Of a stretch of 64,000 bases of DNA, positions 24,050 through 36,141 are shown in pieces. How positions within the stretch are numbered: position 1 is the stretch's first letter; every line of letters begins with the position of its first letter. Under the pieces are notes generated by a model. That model was not told where the DNA came from. It made no database searches and saw nothing but the letters and a program-made list of their open reading frames with translations. A program made the position numbers and the translations under genes. This stretch comes from Gnetum montanum (Eukaryota > Streptophyta > Gnetopsida > Gnetales > Gnetaceae): positions 1,131,507-1,195,506 of the forward strand of contig MNCI01000651.1 of NCBI GenBank assembly GCA_015680685.1, written 5' to 3'.

Positions 24050-25443
24050 TGTAATGACTAAAAAATTTGGTTGCTAGAAAACCAAAGATCTCAATGCAAT
24101 AGCTTTAACCTTGAATCTATAGGGCCTCTAAAAAATGGGATTCAAGGTATCTTGAATGATTCAGCAGATCACCCAGGGACTTATAGAATGCAAAATGAGG
24201 GTAGAAAAAATAAAAATTCAATGTAGATATGAAAAAATAAATGCATTGAAATGGAACAAATAAATCCATCTTGCACAAAAATAGAATTGTAAACTTTATT
24301 TTAAAAGAAATAAAGAATGGTTTAAGAAATGTGTACAAAAATGTGCCTAAGGTAACATGGGGGTTCACTTCGATGGGGCCTTGGAATCCATTGCTCCACG
24401 ATTTGAATGCTCCACAACTCCTAATGCTTTCAAACCTTTGTTGCTCCTTGCACTAGATCTATAGGGGAGGTGTTATAGGGGGTGTAACAATGGGGAGTAA
24501 CAAGTACTTGAAAGGGGGGTTCCACGCTAGACAGATTTAAGGAGCTACGTTTTTGCAAGTGTGCAAGATCTCTTAGATGCTATAAATGCCAAAGTATGCA
24601 AATGCTAAGGTGGTGGAACTTGAAAATGATGTTTGGGGTAGGTTTATATAGGGTTTTGGCCTTAGTTTTTGCTACAAATTAGCTATAATTTGGTTGTAAA
24701 TTGACTGCAAATTTTTCTTACATCTCAAGTGGGGTAGGTGCTAAAATTTTGGAGGTTACCATATATAGTAAGTGTCATACCCCCATGGCCATTCCATTTA
24801 ATAAAACTAGTAACTAAGGGATGTCTTCCATGCTGGGACTTCAAGCTTCTACGTTGGCATTACAAGATCTTTTTGGAGTTGATGCAACATTGAAATCTTG
24901 GCCATACTGGTTCTACACTAGATGGGTGGGGGGGAGTATGTAGTGCAGGAGTGTCCACATTGAGGGAGATGAAAGATCAACATTAGGAATGAAGATCAAA
25001 TTCCTTCATGTTGAGTCATCCTTCTTCTACACTGGGGATGGATGAGATCCATTCCCATGCACTTCTCCACATTGGCTTTGTTCTTCCATGCTAGGTGTAG
25101 GTGGCCCATACCCTTCTATGCTAAGTTAGCCCCTTGTTGTGGTTTTCTAGTGTAGAAAAGTGTATACCCCTTATAATACCCATCAAAATACCATTTTTTG
25201 CATTCCAAAAGATATTTTTAAACCCCCTCCCCCTCCCAAGCCTAAATATAGATACTAGGTGACTCTTTTCACTTGGGGAATAAGGCTTTAGCCACTTATA
25301 AGGTATTTTTCAGCTCCAAAAGTATGAAATATGTGATATTGCCTCTTATGGGTTACAATCTTCACATTTACAATAAAGTTTAGCCTCAGGATTCATGGGA
25401 TGGGGTTACAAGGGTTACAACATGCAAATTTGATGGTGTTTCA
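24050..25443 (-). repeat. Element-2 5' LTR
   Basis: Partner of 12025-13395. It begins TGTAATGACT and ends GGTGTTTCA on the plus strand, followed at once by the TTGGT target duplicate (25444-25448). No primer-binding site was recognised on its minus-strand downstream side (attttctaatgctagaagg). Confidence 0.85.
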
Positions 25444-25900
25444 TTGGTCCCTGTATTATATAGTGAATGGTAATTTTACGAGAATTAAACTTTATCATGG
25501 TAGATAAGAAAGGAACCAAAAACATAGTTTCTAATCATTTTTTGAGTTAAGATGTGATAGAAACAAGGATGAAGAATTATTATTTGATCAATTTACAAAC
25601 AAATTCCTCTTTGCTAAGTCTATTGAAGTTCAAGAACCAAAGGTTATTAATTGGTATCATGAGTTCATCTCCTATCTTCTCACATAGGAGACTCCTGTAG
25701 AATGGAATAATAAGAAGAAATAACAATTTCTTCATCAAGTTAAACATATTATGGAGATCATAGGTAATCTTTATAAGGTTTGTGCTAATGACCTAATTCG
25801 ATCGGGTGTGCTTGATGCAGATTAGCTGCAAATCCTCTAGGATGCTCATGAAGGTCCTTGTATGGCCCACTATGTAAGAAGAAGGAGAAATATGTGAATG
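25444..25900 (+). pseudogene. Gypsy-1 end of RNase H and integrase zinc finger
   Basis: The frame left at 11772 (...INKLVV) resumes here. It has LRELNFIMVDKKGTKNIVSNH, the usual EFD..I.DK.G..N.VADHLSR end of RNase H and connection, with D to N changes. Next come DEELLFDQF and an integrase H2C2 finger region (FLHQVKHIMEI..., HEGPCMAHYVRRR). The continuity across 13.7 kb is strong proof of the nested insertion. The integrase DDE core was not found between here and the next block and is probably deleted. Confidence 0.8.
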
Positions 25901-25979
25901 GCCATCCTCTAGGATATGGTCCTTGATGAGGAGAATATGGATTTTTCTAATATCTTTGATCATCGAAGAGGAGAAATAT

Positions 25980-26400
25980 GTCAATGTGAAGTCACTATAA
26001 ATGGAATGGATTTGGTCTAGACTTAGAACAGACTAGTATTAGATCATTTTAGTTCCATTTTTTACCAAGGATCTCATGTGATCGGGATGTAGATTATTCA
26101 ATCGTTGTTCTCTCTTTCTACAATTTTCTCACTTTATTTTCCATCACCTCACTATCTCATACCATAGTGAATTGATATGTTTGTTTTCTAGATAGCACAA
26201 TCCTATAATAATTCTTTACATAGGTATGGAATTTTACTTAAAACATTCATTCATCATCCTTGGTGCCCATAGACTCATTGTGATGAAGGTATGAAAGAGC
26301 ATAATATGCATATGCTTGCTTTGGGGAGGATCCACTTGCATTCCTTTGATCTACCTTATGTTAAAATTCATAACCATGGGTTGCTTGTATGATCAATCAT
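25980..26400 (+). repeat. F block, copy 1 (region upstream of the extra ORF)
   Basis: It shares an ordered series of words with 31940-32350: tttggtctagac, then tcattttag/aaatg, then a phrase about ggtgcccatagactc or gggtccatggactc, then atatgcttgctttggggaggatccac or atgagcttgctatggggaggacccac. The order is conserved but identity is moderate. It lies between integrase and the extra ORF, and the function is unknown. Confidence 0.6.
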
Positions 26401-27146
26401 CATGATAGCATTATAGCATTTAGTTTTGCTTCATTTAACATCAAAACATTCTCAAAGAACTTATAAATTCTACTATAATTACTTTCAAATGGTTAAACCT
26501 ATTCTCTTTCATATTGTTGCTATCATTCTACATCTTTTTAGCTTCCATTTGGCTCTTGTTTCATCCCCAAACTTGTCTAAAATTCTTCCATTTGCAAGTG
26601 AAAAATATAGTTAAGAATAGATGTGTTAATGCATTCCCATTTATGTCACCCCATTGATGCATCCCCAACAACACAAGATCAAAAATCTATAAATATGCAT
26701 GACACTCAGCTCATTTTCACCATTTTTCTAAAGTGCTAAAGGATTTTTGGAAATTTTTTAGAGCCAAAGAATATTTTGAGCATAATAATGTTTAAATTGC
26801 TTACCTAATTTCTTCATTTTTTTCGATTCTCAAGCTATCAAAGCTATAATTTACATCATGAAGGCCTCAAGCCTTAGGGTTTTCATGGAAACTTTTTCAA
26901 AATTTGTCTAACTCCTCATGGATAACCTGTTAAAATAATAACCATAAAGGATTAAGATCAACAAACAAACTCCATTAGCTAGGAATAAAATAATATCACA
27001 AGCCTATGATTATAAAACAAGAACTAAATGATAAACTCATAATTCCTAAGGAATTAACACAACTTGATCTAACAAAGGAAGTTATTTAAAAGAAATAAAG
27101 GTTATGAACTAAAGAGCTAATAATGGATTAAGTTTTGTTATCATAG

Positions 27147-29871
27147 ATGATGCTCAAAAGAGGATCACAAGCAAGAGGACCATCGCAGACTAGGGAGCAG
27201 CAACCCCTAGAAGGAAGGGATCAACAACAACCATAGTAGCAATAATTCCAAGAGTAGGTAGTTGAGGCTATGCATGTTACTAGGGCTTTTCTTGGAGTAG
27301 CTAAGGTGGAATCTATTAGGCAGATTCCTATTGTAGAAATGAACTAATCTAGATAACATGAGGATCCAAGACCAAGATCTAACTTAGAGGTCATACTTAA
27401 GGAAGTCTACCTAAAGAGGATTCAAACCAAGGAGCTCCAAAGTTCTATCGTGAAGAAGTTGAACTTTGGATCCTTCTTTGAATTGGCACTAAAGGAGGTT
27501 AGGACACAGTTGTAGGGGTCTACTCTGTGGTTGATTCTCTCCAATAGTGGGGAATGATACATGGGAGAATCTTACCTATTTTGGGATAATCAATAAGGAG
27601 ATGCATTAGTCAAGATCAAGGACATTAGCATCTTCTACTTGGTTAAAGCCATCACAAAAGCCCTTGGATTGCCCAATACTAAGACAAAGCTTACAAAGAT
27701 CTCCATGCAAGTGAACCCTAAAGTAAAGAAAGAATGGCTCTAGTCATGCTATGGCATGGACCATAAGGAGTAAGATGCTCTAAAGAAGGTGGAGAGAGCT
27801 TACATTAATATCATAACCTATCACTTGACCCTAACAATGAGGCCAAGCAAGGTGATAGCCTTCTTCACCAAGGCATCTGCAGTTCTAAGTGAAAAATTTC
27901 CTATCAACCTATTCCAACTCATCTTTCTTGAAATCATGAAGTGTTTCAAAGAAAAAGAGAAGAGTAGGAGGATACTACTTTTTTCATGCTTAATTAAAAA
28001 ATTATGCAAAAGGGAAGGAATACCTCACTATTTCGACAATGTTATTCGCCATGCTCCTACCTCATCATGATAGGAGATGATGAAGGATAAGTTTGCTACA
28101 AAGCTTTAAGAAGAGGAGTAGCCACTGTCACCATCATCTATAGTTCTAGAAATAATATTAAAGATGCTTGTAGCTATTGAGTACCTTAGAAAACATTAGG
28201 AGTAATAGCTACAACAAAAACAAGGATATGCAGGTGGTGGGAAATCATCTATATACCATCTAGCTATGAACCACTTAAATAAGGTCGCAAGGATCATTAG
28301 CTGGTTGGGTAGTGAGAAAACACTACTTTTCTGTACACAACAAAACCAAGTAATCATCAAACCTAATTCAAGTTCTAGAGAGGTGATTATGTCCATTCTC
28401 AAATAAGTCTTTTGAAAAATATTAGAAAATGCAACAATCTTCTTTATCATGTTAGAGAAAGGAGAAGGAAAAATGATCTTGGTAATGCTATACAAGAACC
28501 AAGAGATAGTAGTCGAGGTGGTGGCTAGTAGAGTTACAAAAGTCCTCAATGCTCTTGCTACATCAGTATTAGATATTGTTGCCATAGTAGGACATCCATG
28601 CATTATCAAGAGTAGGGAGTGACTAGATAGTGTTGCCCAACATGAAGGAGTATTGGAATGACTAATGGGAGTTAGGAAAAAGCTTTTAGAGATCTTCAAT
28701 CTCCCAGATGATATCATAACTAACCAATCACATGTATTAGAGATAAGGAGCAAGTTGCTAATAGTCAATGTGGAATTTGAGAAGGCCACATGACTAATCA
28801 ATGATTAGTTATTGAAGTTGTAGAATTGTGAGCCTATCTCTTTGATCTTGTCATTTTCTAACCTGAGCTAACATGAGATGAATCTTTCTAATAGCTTTAG
28901 AAAAAGTATTAGGAAGTTGAGAATGTGAAGGATGGTAATCTTCAATGCATCTATGTCAGAAACCATGAGAAATAACATTGACAAGAACCTATTGCAAGTT
29001 TGTAAAGAAAACTTGGATTTGAGAAGGTTGATAGTTAAAAATAAAAATCTCTTACTAGAGGAGGTCTGTGCCCTTTTCCATAGGACTACAATTGAGATAG
29101 CTTCCTTGAAAATGAGGCCCTAAAATTTAAGAAAGTAAAGAATCACTGCAGGAATTATGTCAAAGTACTCAAGGAGATTAAATTGGGTAAGGCAAAGGTG
29201 AACGAGGCTATTCAAAAACTCCAGTAAAGAGGAAATGCATGGAATCCCATATTTGATGGACTAAACATATATAATTAAGTAGAAAGTCACCTAAAGGATT
29301 TGTAGATCAAAGAGATGACTAAGTATATGGAGGTTTCCAACCTCCACTATGCAAACTTGGCAATGCTAACATCAAGGAGGCTAAGAAGTGAATTGGAGAA
29401 GTAGGTCACCAACTCCTACCTCCTCTATGAGATGAATTTTAAGATCCATAAGGATGTAAAATGAAATTTGGAGATAGCTAACATGGATCTTGATGTTCTT
29501 AAAAGTAGATTAATAGAATTGTTGTTGACAACCTAGCAAGAAGGATGAATGACTAGTAGGAGCTACAAAACCTTGTCATAATTTTTGATGTTGAATGTAA
29601 AACATTTGTAGCCTAGTTCATGAATGTGAAGGAGATATTTGCTTCATTTTCATGCCCATGGGATGTCCCTATAATGACTAATTTAGCAAAAGAAACCTAG
29701 ACCATATATGATCTACGAAGCAAGGAGGAAAAAATGAAGGTACTCCTAGATGCCTTCAAATTTTTAGTAGTAGTAGCAATAGTAGCGGTGTAGCCTTAAT
29801 CTCCAACAATACTGAGGTGCAATGAAGAATCATTAGAGCCATAGGAGCCTTCACATCTAGGCACTGTGTGA
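27147..29871 (+). pseudogene. Extra ORF of gypsy-1, copy 1 (plant transposon-protein-like plus coiled coil)
   Basis: A decayed ~900-codon frame in the sense direction downstream of integrase. It starts after gttatcatag with MMLKRGSQARG, a basic Gln-rich tail. Near 27690-28040 it reads QVNPKVKKEWL, RPSKVIAFF, FPINLF, FLEIMKC and FSCLIKKLCKREGIP. This pattern resembles the 'putative plant transposon protein' domain (Pfam PF20167, from memory). The rest is Leu/Lys/Glu-rich and probably coiled coil (28650-29560), with QVCKENLDLRR and EMTKYMEVSNL. It ends CPWDVP..., SKEEKMK and GTV-stop at 29869-29871. Homologues lie at 33115-35905 (+) and 44040-45260 (-). Its position is that of the env-like ORF of Athila elements, but no membrane segment was seen. 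Confidence 0.7.
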
Positions 29872-29999
29872 AGATTTCATCATGTCTTTGTCCATTCACT
29901 AGGCTCTTACTCATTTTTATCTAAGTGTGTAAATTATCTTCTATTCGGGTTACAAATCCATACTTGTGTTAATCTATGTGCACAAAAAGTAGGAACAAA

Positions 30000-30309
30000 T
30001 ACTCTACATTAGGATAGTTAGTTAATTAAGTAGTTAATTTAAGTACTAAATCTTTATTTACTTAATCATTTAGCAAGTAGGAGAAAATAATAAAAAGCAT
30101 AACAATAAATATCTTATGCCTCAACCACACTTAACCATACACATAGATTAACACAAGTGTGTATTGAAAAGATAATTACTAATGACTAAATAATTCACTA
30201 TCTAGGAATATTAATTACTTAGGTAAATAAGTCCATAGAATTTGACAGGATTACGTGTATGCATGAGGAGTTCGTATGGTTGGGCATAGGCAATACCCAT
30301 TTCTCATCA
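30000..30309 (+). repeat. Truncated L-family LTR, 3' end of gypsy-1
   Basis: It matches the last ~310 bases of the LTR at 6069-6913: tactctacattaggatag, gcctcaaccacacttaacc, gtatggttgggcatagg, and the ending ttctcatca at 30309. The first ~530 bases of the LTR and the polypurine tract are missing, as if a deletion removed everything between the extra ORF and base ~30000. Confidence 0.75.
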
Positions 30310-31939
30310 ATGTGTAATATTTTTGGGATGCCTTTTTAAGTTTTCATCTATATATTGAATCCTAAAAATCCACTCCTCTATTCTACAAAAGAGATTAGGC
30401 CATACCTTTATAAAAAAGAACAATCAAAAGATTTTTCCTTCTTACTAATTGGTTTCATTTAAATAAAAAATAAAATTATCTCTAAAAAATAAATGTAATA
30501 ATTAAAAATAAGAAATAAATTGTAATAAAAGTTGATAAAGTTTTTGACTTGAGCCTCCAAAATAAAAATAACTAGAGTGATTTCGGGAAAGTTAAAATAA
30601 AATTGCAACACATAGGTTAGAATAATGATCCTATTCATAGTAGGTCTTGTGTTTGATATCGTTTAGTTATGAAAACTGAAAAAAACCTCTAGTTGAGAAC
30701 TTTATAATGAAATGCCCCATCATAGTTAAGGAAAGTAGTGCATTAGTGATGATTTTACTCTTCATGGAATCCTTCTTATGATATAAAATATTAGCTAAAT
30801 TTATGTTCTCAAACAAAGAAATAATTCTTCATAAAAAATTAGTTGTTGCAAGATCTAAATTTTTTTAAAGAGATCCTACCAATAATATTGAGAATAAGTA
30901 AAAAAAAATCGAGAGTACTTCATATGCTTAACATAGAGTCTAAAACTTTAAAAATAAATATAGGAAGAGAAAATTTTTCAAGTTTAGGAATGTTTACTCA
31001 TGTATACAACATTAAAATTGATTTTTTTAAAAAAAATTAAGAGATAAAAATTAATTGTTAGTAGGAAGAATGATCCATGTACTAACAAAATTTATAATAC
31101 TTTCAACATCCATATTTGAACTTAAAATAATAGAAAAATTTGAGGTAATCATCCATATGGCTCCTCAGTTTTTCTAATCTTTTATTTTTCCACCATTTTT
31201 TGTTTTACACCATTGTTCATACATTTGAATCTTTCTTAAATATTTTACACTTTCTTATATATTTTACTTTGTTTTGTTTGAGTGTAATTTTCAAATTTTT
31301 GCTAATAAATGTGCTTTGTGCCAATAGGACACAATAGTGTTGTAGCTACTACTAATGGTGGTTTGTGCTTAATATTTTATTTGCTAATGTCTAGTTTCTA
31401 TTTTTGAATTTTTGTACCAATGGCCAAGTCATGGTTTCTTTCTCATGGAATAGATAGCGAGTGCATGACATCCACCCATTTACAAACTCTATGGTCTTCC
31501 TCATTTTGGAAGTTTCAGGTTCCTTTCATTAAATAAAGTTTTAATAAATTGGTGACCTTGGTAGTTTTCAGAATTTGGAAGGATTCAAAGGTTTGTATAC
31601 AGTGTGACTTTAAGGAAACTCAATACTCTTTGTATTCTTCTACTTACTTGGGTGCTTGCATGTTTTCCTAGACTTCTTACCATTTAATGTCAACTGTCAA
31701 ATAAGGTCTTTGCATGATGTCGTTGCTATTCAAAGAAAAAAACATGATGGAAATTCAAAGCACACCCCTTGGACAAATAAACAAGCTACAAGCACTGGTT
31801 ATGGAACTAGAAAGACATGTTATCCATGCCTAAAGGTCTCTTCTAACTAAGGCCCTCTCTCACTTCCTACTTTTCTTTTTCTCTCTTATAGAATGGTGGT
31901 TGTTCTGTGGGAATACTCTTGTATCTTGAGGGGGTGGAT
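30310..31939. other. AT-rich spacer without recognised features
   Basis: No coding domain, tRNA or LTR end was recognised. The open frames 30843-31040 and 31656-31850 have no recognisable protein character. Some of 31430-31900 may be the degraded pol part of the following element fragment, but I could not read it. Confidence 0.4.
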
Positions 31940-33114
31940 TGATCTTGAAGTGATGATGCGAAGTCATTGAAAGAGGTTGTTTTTGGTCTAGACTAAGGAT
32001 GGATCTTATCAAGTCATTTTAAATGCAAAATTCCACAAAGGAATTTTTATGAACTTGATTCAGAATTCCATTCCACCTTCTCCATCATTTCTTTCTACTA
32101 ATTGTAACTCATCTTATTGTTGAAGTCAATGTTCTTGATTTCATGTCTTGATCTGACATATTTGGATTCTCAGGTAGAATCTTCCAGTTTTGGTCCTTAA
32201 CTTTCATTGACCATTAATCACCTATGGGGTCCATGGACTCCTTGGGTTTTGGTTATATAAAGGCAAACAAGGCATGAGCTTGCTATGGGGAGGACCCACA
32301 TGTATATCCCTTGGTTAGGTTTGTTAAGAACCTTATCCTTAGGCATTCTTGCATTCAGGATCTTTCGTACATTCATCTTCTACATCAAATGATGTGCTCC
32401 TTTATGTATTTTGTTCAATAAATGCATTCTCCATCAGTTTTATTTTTTAATTTTTGAGCTTTTGAAGACCCTGTTCAATGATTTTATCATATTCTTGGCT
32501 TTTCTGGAACTCCATGGACCCCAAGTTCATTGAAAATTCCTTATATTTTTGAAGATTTTCAAATTTCAAAATTTTCCCTACAGGCTCCATATACAAGGCC
32601 CTACCAATAGAGCAAACCCATATATGAGGCCTCGTATATGGGGCCTTGTCAACATGGTGGACAAATAGTATATATATATGTGACCACACTTTGAAATTTA
32701 TACATTTTCTCACAAACACCAAGGGAGCTTTTCAAATTTTTAGAGCCCATAACCTTCCAAAGCCCATAACTTGCTAATGTTTTATTCAAATCACTCTGTT
32801 CTTCAACCTTATAGGTACTGGAGGTAAGCTCTTCAATATGGGGTCCACAAATGTACCATTTTTGACAAAATTTTTTTTGCCATTTTTCTAACTCCCACAA
32901 AAGTTTAACTAAGAAATCAAATATTAAACACCAAATTACAAAAGTTAAACCTTTCCAAAAAGCTCTGGTGATATTTACAATAAATAATTAATAAAATAAT
33001 CAATATACCATGGTTGGACCTTAGCCAAAGTGTAACTAACTAACAAGAGAAGGTATTCAAAACTTTAAAGTTACACATTATATTTACTAATCCATGGACA
33101 TGTTGTGACCATAG

Positions 33115-35905
33115 ATGGCACCAAAAGGAAAGCACATGCAGCAAGTAGGACCATCTCAACCAAGGGAGAAACAACCTAGAGGGGGAAGGGGCCAAGAACA
33201 AGCCTAAGAAGAATCACTTGCAACTAACACCACAGCTCCTCTTAGGGAAGAGGCCAAGGTGGAATATATTTGATAGATTCCAGAACTAGTAGTAGCAATA
33301 GAACACTCCCATTGGGATGATGTACTAGCTCAATAGGCAAATCTTGGAGTGACATTGACAAAAGCTTACTTAAATTAGATCAGATTGAGAGAGGTCCAAA
33401 AAATCGTGCATTGGGAATTAAACTTTGCCCCTTTCCTAGAGTAGGCACCAAAAGAAGTGCAGAACCAACTAAAGGCCTCTCCCATGTGGTCAATCATCAC
33501 TTCCATCGAGGAGTGGTACATGGGAGAGACATTCCTATTCTAGAACAATAGGCAAGCGAATTCAATAGTCAAAATTATGGACATCTTAGTGTCCTACTTG
33601 GTGCAAACTATTACTAAAGTGCTCAAGTTGCCAGAGATAGGGGCAAGTCTCATTGAGATCCCAATTTAGGTAGATCCCAACATCAAGAAAGAATGGATGC
33701 AATGGTGCTATGATGTCAATTGCAAGTAGTTTGGCACACTCACATCAGCAAAGTGGATCCATTATAAGATTGCAGCCTTTCAACTCAATCCCACTATGAG
33801 GCCAAGAAAAATCATTGCCTTTTCTATTGGAGCATGCACTACTCTGAGTGAGAGATTCCCTATTAACCTTCCATAATTGATCTATCTAGATATGGAGAAG
33901 TGATTTAAAGAAAATGAACGTGGCAGGAAGGCATTCCACTTCCCATGCCTTATCAAGAAACTCTGTTGAAGGGAGGAATAGTCTGTTATACCAATGATGT
34001 TGTCAAGCATGTTCCAGCTGCTAAGTAGGTAGAAATGATGAAAGATAAAATGCATGCAACTACTATCCAAGAAGAGGAGCAACAACCACCACCTCCAATT
34101 TCCACTCAAAAAACTATTCCAAAGATCACCACAACAGCTCAAATATTGCACAAATATTGAGAATGGATCTTGAGTGAACAAGAACAACAAGTAGGCATGA
34201 GTGATAGGGATCCATCCATGCACAAACTAGCAATGAGTCACCTCAATGAAGTGGCCTGAATCATTAGCTTGATGGGTGAAGGTGGATCTATTTTCTTAGC
34301 CCAAAGAACATTATTATCCATGAGGTCAAATCCTAGTGCCAGAGAGGTCACAGTATCTCTTGCAAAATAATAGTCACTCCCAGAAATCTCTAGGAATGAT
34401 GCGACCTTCTTGGTACACCTAGAGAAAGGTGAGGGGACAACAATATTGGTGATGTAGCACTAAGGGCAGGAGACAACAGTAGAGGTGGTTATTGACCAAA
34501 TTGCCAAAACACTCAATGCACCTATAGCATTTGTACCAAACATCACTATAGTAAAGGATGTGCATATGTTTGTAGAAACCACAAGTGGTAGAATAAATGC
34601 AGCGCAACATGAAGAATTTCTAGACTGATTGGTGGGAACCAGGTAACTACTTTTGGATGTCTTTGATCTTTCGGATAATATTACTACAATCCAATTGGAG
34701 CTGCTTGAGGCAAGGGGCAAAAACATCATCTTAGAGGGGCAACTTGAAATAGCCAAGGAGCTAAATGAAAACTTTGCTATTAAAGTTGTTGAATTAAGAG
34801 CCCATATTACCAACGTTGCATTTCTCAACTTGGTATTGATAAGAGATGAAGCTATTGAATAGCTTCATACTAGACTAAAAGGGGTTGAGGATGTAATGGA
34901 GATAGTGATGTTTTACCGATCCTTGGTAGAGGCCAGATAGCACAAAATTTGAAAAGCCTTGGATTAGACCTGCCAGGAGAATGTACAGTTGGTCACAAAA
35001 AACCATCACCTGCGGAATGTTAATGAGTGTGAGTAGCAATTAACTAACTTCATCCATCAACAGTAGGAGAAACTGGCTAGAGCAAACATAGAACTGAGGA
35101 GATTGGCAATGAAAAAATAGAAACCTCTTCATGGAGGAGGTCTGTGCCCTTCACCAAAAAACTACAATTGAGGTACTTGCCTAGATATTGGAGGATCTCA
35201 AATTTGAGAGAATCAAAGATCATTATAGAGAACAGGTCAATCTACAAAAGAAAGTAAATGAAAAACACATCCAGTTGGCAAAGGAAAAAGTGAATGAAAC
35301 CATCTAACAACTCCAACAAGGAAAAGAATTATGGTAACCCATCGTTGATGGGATAGATTCCTATAACAAGATGGAAATCCACATGAATGAGTTGCAAATT
35401 GAGAAGATGATAGAATACATGAAGCTTGCCAATATTTGATATGCAAATCTATCCATGTTGACTATTGGAAGACCATGGTTAGAACTTGAAAAATAAGTGG
35501 CTAGTTTTTACTTGTTGTACAAGGCCAAGTTCAAGCATCACAAAGACACCAAGAAAAAGCTTGTAGTGGAAAATGCTGAACTCAAAGTTATTAAGGGAAA
35601 ATACACTATTTGATATCGAACGCAAAGAGTTCGCTACTTGATTTTTCAACATAAAGGAGATGTTCCCAATAATGCAATGTCCATGGGATGTCCCCATTTC
35701 AAGCCACATTAGTGATGTTGCGTGGACTGTGAATGATTCCCAAAGTAAGGAGGAGAAGATGAAGGCATTAATAACTGCCTATTGCCTTCCATTGGAGGTT
35801 GCAGCCACAGTAGAATAGCCATAGCTGCCTTAGCTATTGCACATGTCTGAAGCTGGTGAAGGTCCTTCAAAACCTTCAAGATCAAAACCACCTGGGACTG
35901 TCTGA
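33115..35905 (+). pseudogene. Extra ORF, copy 2 (best preserved)
   Basis: About 930 codons. It starts after gttgtgaccatag with MAPKGKHMQQVGPSQPREKQ. The N-terminal ~100 residues are basic and Gln/Pro-rich. A PF20167-like core lies at ~33600-33970 (VDPNIKKEWMQWCYD, TMRPRKIIAF, ERFPINLP, FPCLIKKLC). A long Leu/Glu/Lys-rich helical part includes the open stretch 34653-34862 (LELLEARGKNIILEGQLEIA). The C-terminus matches copy 1 (CPWDVPISS, SKEEKMKALI, ending GTV-stop at 35903-35905). Stops fall mostly where Gln or Trp is expected, so the frame is otherwise readable. The minus-strand open frames across it (33882-34223, 34460-34828, 35709-35948) are shadows. The function in the element is unknown. 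Confidence 0.7.
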
Positions 35906-36141
35906 TCTTCTCCATTGCCTTCATGACATCAAAGGATGTGCTGTCCAATTTTGAGTTATTATGTCATGGTTTTCAATTTTTGTGTCATGAGCATCACAAT
36001 TGTTGTAATGTCTTGATTTGTACACTCAGGCACTCAGTCTTTTCATGTTAATTTGTTTTGTTAAAAATCAACCAATAATCTCATACATTTTCAATTTTGT
36101 AAAGGAACTTGAGGATGAGTTTTCATTCAATCGTAGGGGTA

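Larger units (their letters stand above)
11773..25443 (-). mobile_element. Element-2: non-autonomous gag-protease LTR element with internal satellite array
   Basis: Two ~1.4-kb direct repeats (12025-13395 and 24050-25443) bound the element. On the minus strand they begin TGAAACACCA and end ...ATTACA or ...ACTACA. Flanks are TTGGT at 11768-11772 and TTGGT at 25444-25448, a perfect 5-bp target duplication. The minus-strand sequence just before the 3' LTR, CAAAGAGGGGCTAA, is a plausible polypurine tract and fixes the orientation. Inside, in minus order, come gag (23061 down), an aspartic protease (20160-19725), a short-repeat cluster and a satellite-like array (19160-15410). No RT, RNase H or integrase was found, so it is TR-GAG-like. 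No PBS was recognised. Gag and protease wording resemble the Tat/Ogre branch. Confidence 0.82.
6069..30309 (+). mobile_element. Gypsy-1: Athila-like Ty3/gypsy retrotransposon, decayed and split by element-2
   Basis: The parts read in order on the plus strand. They are an LTR (6069-6913), a tRNA-Asp-type PBS (6915), gag (from 7073), protease (~9760), RT (~10700-11200), and RNase H up to 11772. After the 13.7-kb insertion the rest of RNase H and the integrase zinc finger follow (25444-25900), then a long extra ORF (27147-29871) and a partial LTR (~30000-30309). RT wording (VSPL.IVP, FSTYG, ILGH, FLSHIGYY), the Asp primer site and an ORF after integrase all match the Athila/Tat lineage. The integrase core is missing, probably deleted near 25.9 kb. 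Flanks atgct and atgtg are only a doubtful target duplication. Frames are full of stops, so the element is dead. Confidence 0.8.

Noticed and set aside
28196-28801. 201-codon minus-strand open frame
   Set aside because: It lies opposite the extra ORF of gypsy-1, whose plus-strand sequence is conserved in a second copy. The minus frame shows no recognisable protein. It is open mainly because plus-strand decay creates few minus-strand stops.
6064-30314. atgct / atgtg as the target duplication of gypsy-1
   Set aside because: Only three of five bases agree and the 3' LTR is truncated on its inner side. Chance cannot be excluded, so it was not counted as evidence.
34460-34828. 122-codon minus-strand open frame
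   Set aside because: Shadow of extra-ORF copy 2. The counterpart in copy 1 is not conserved in this frame.
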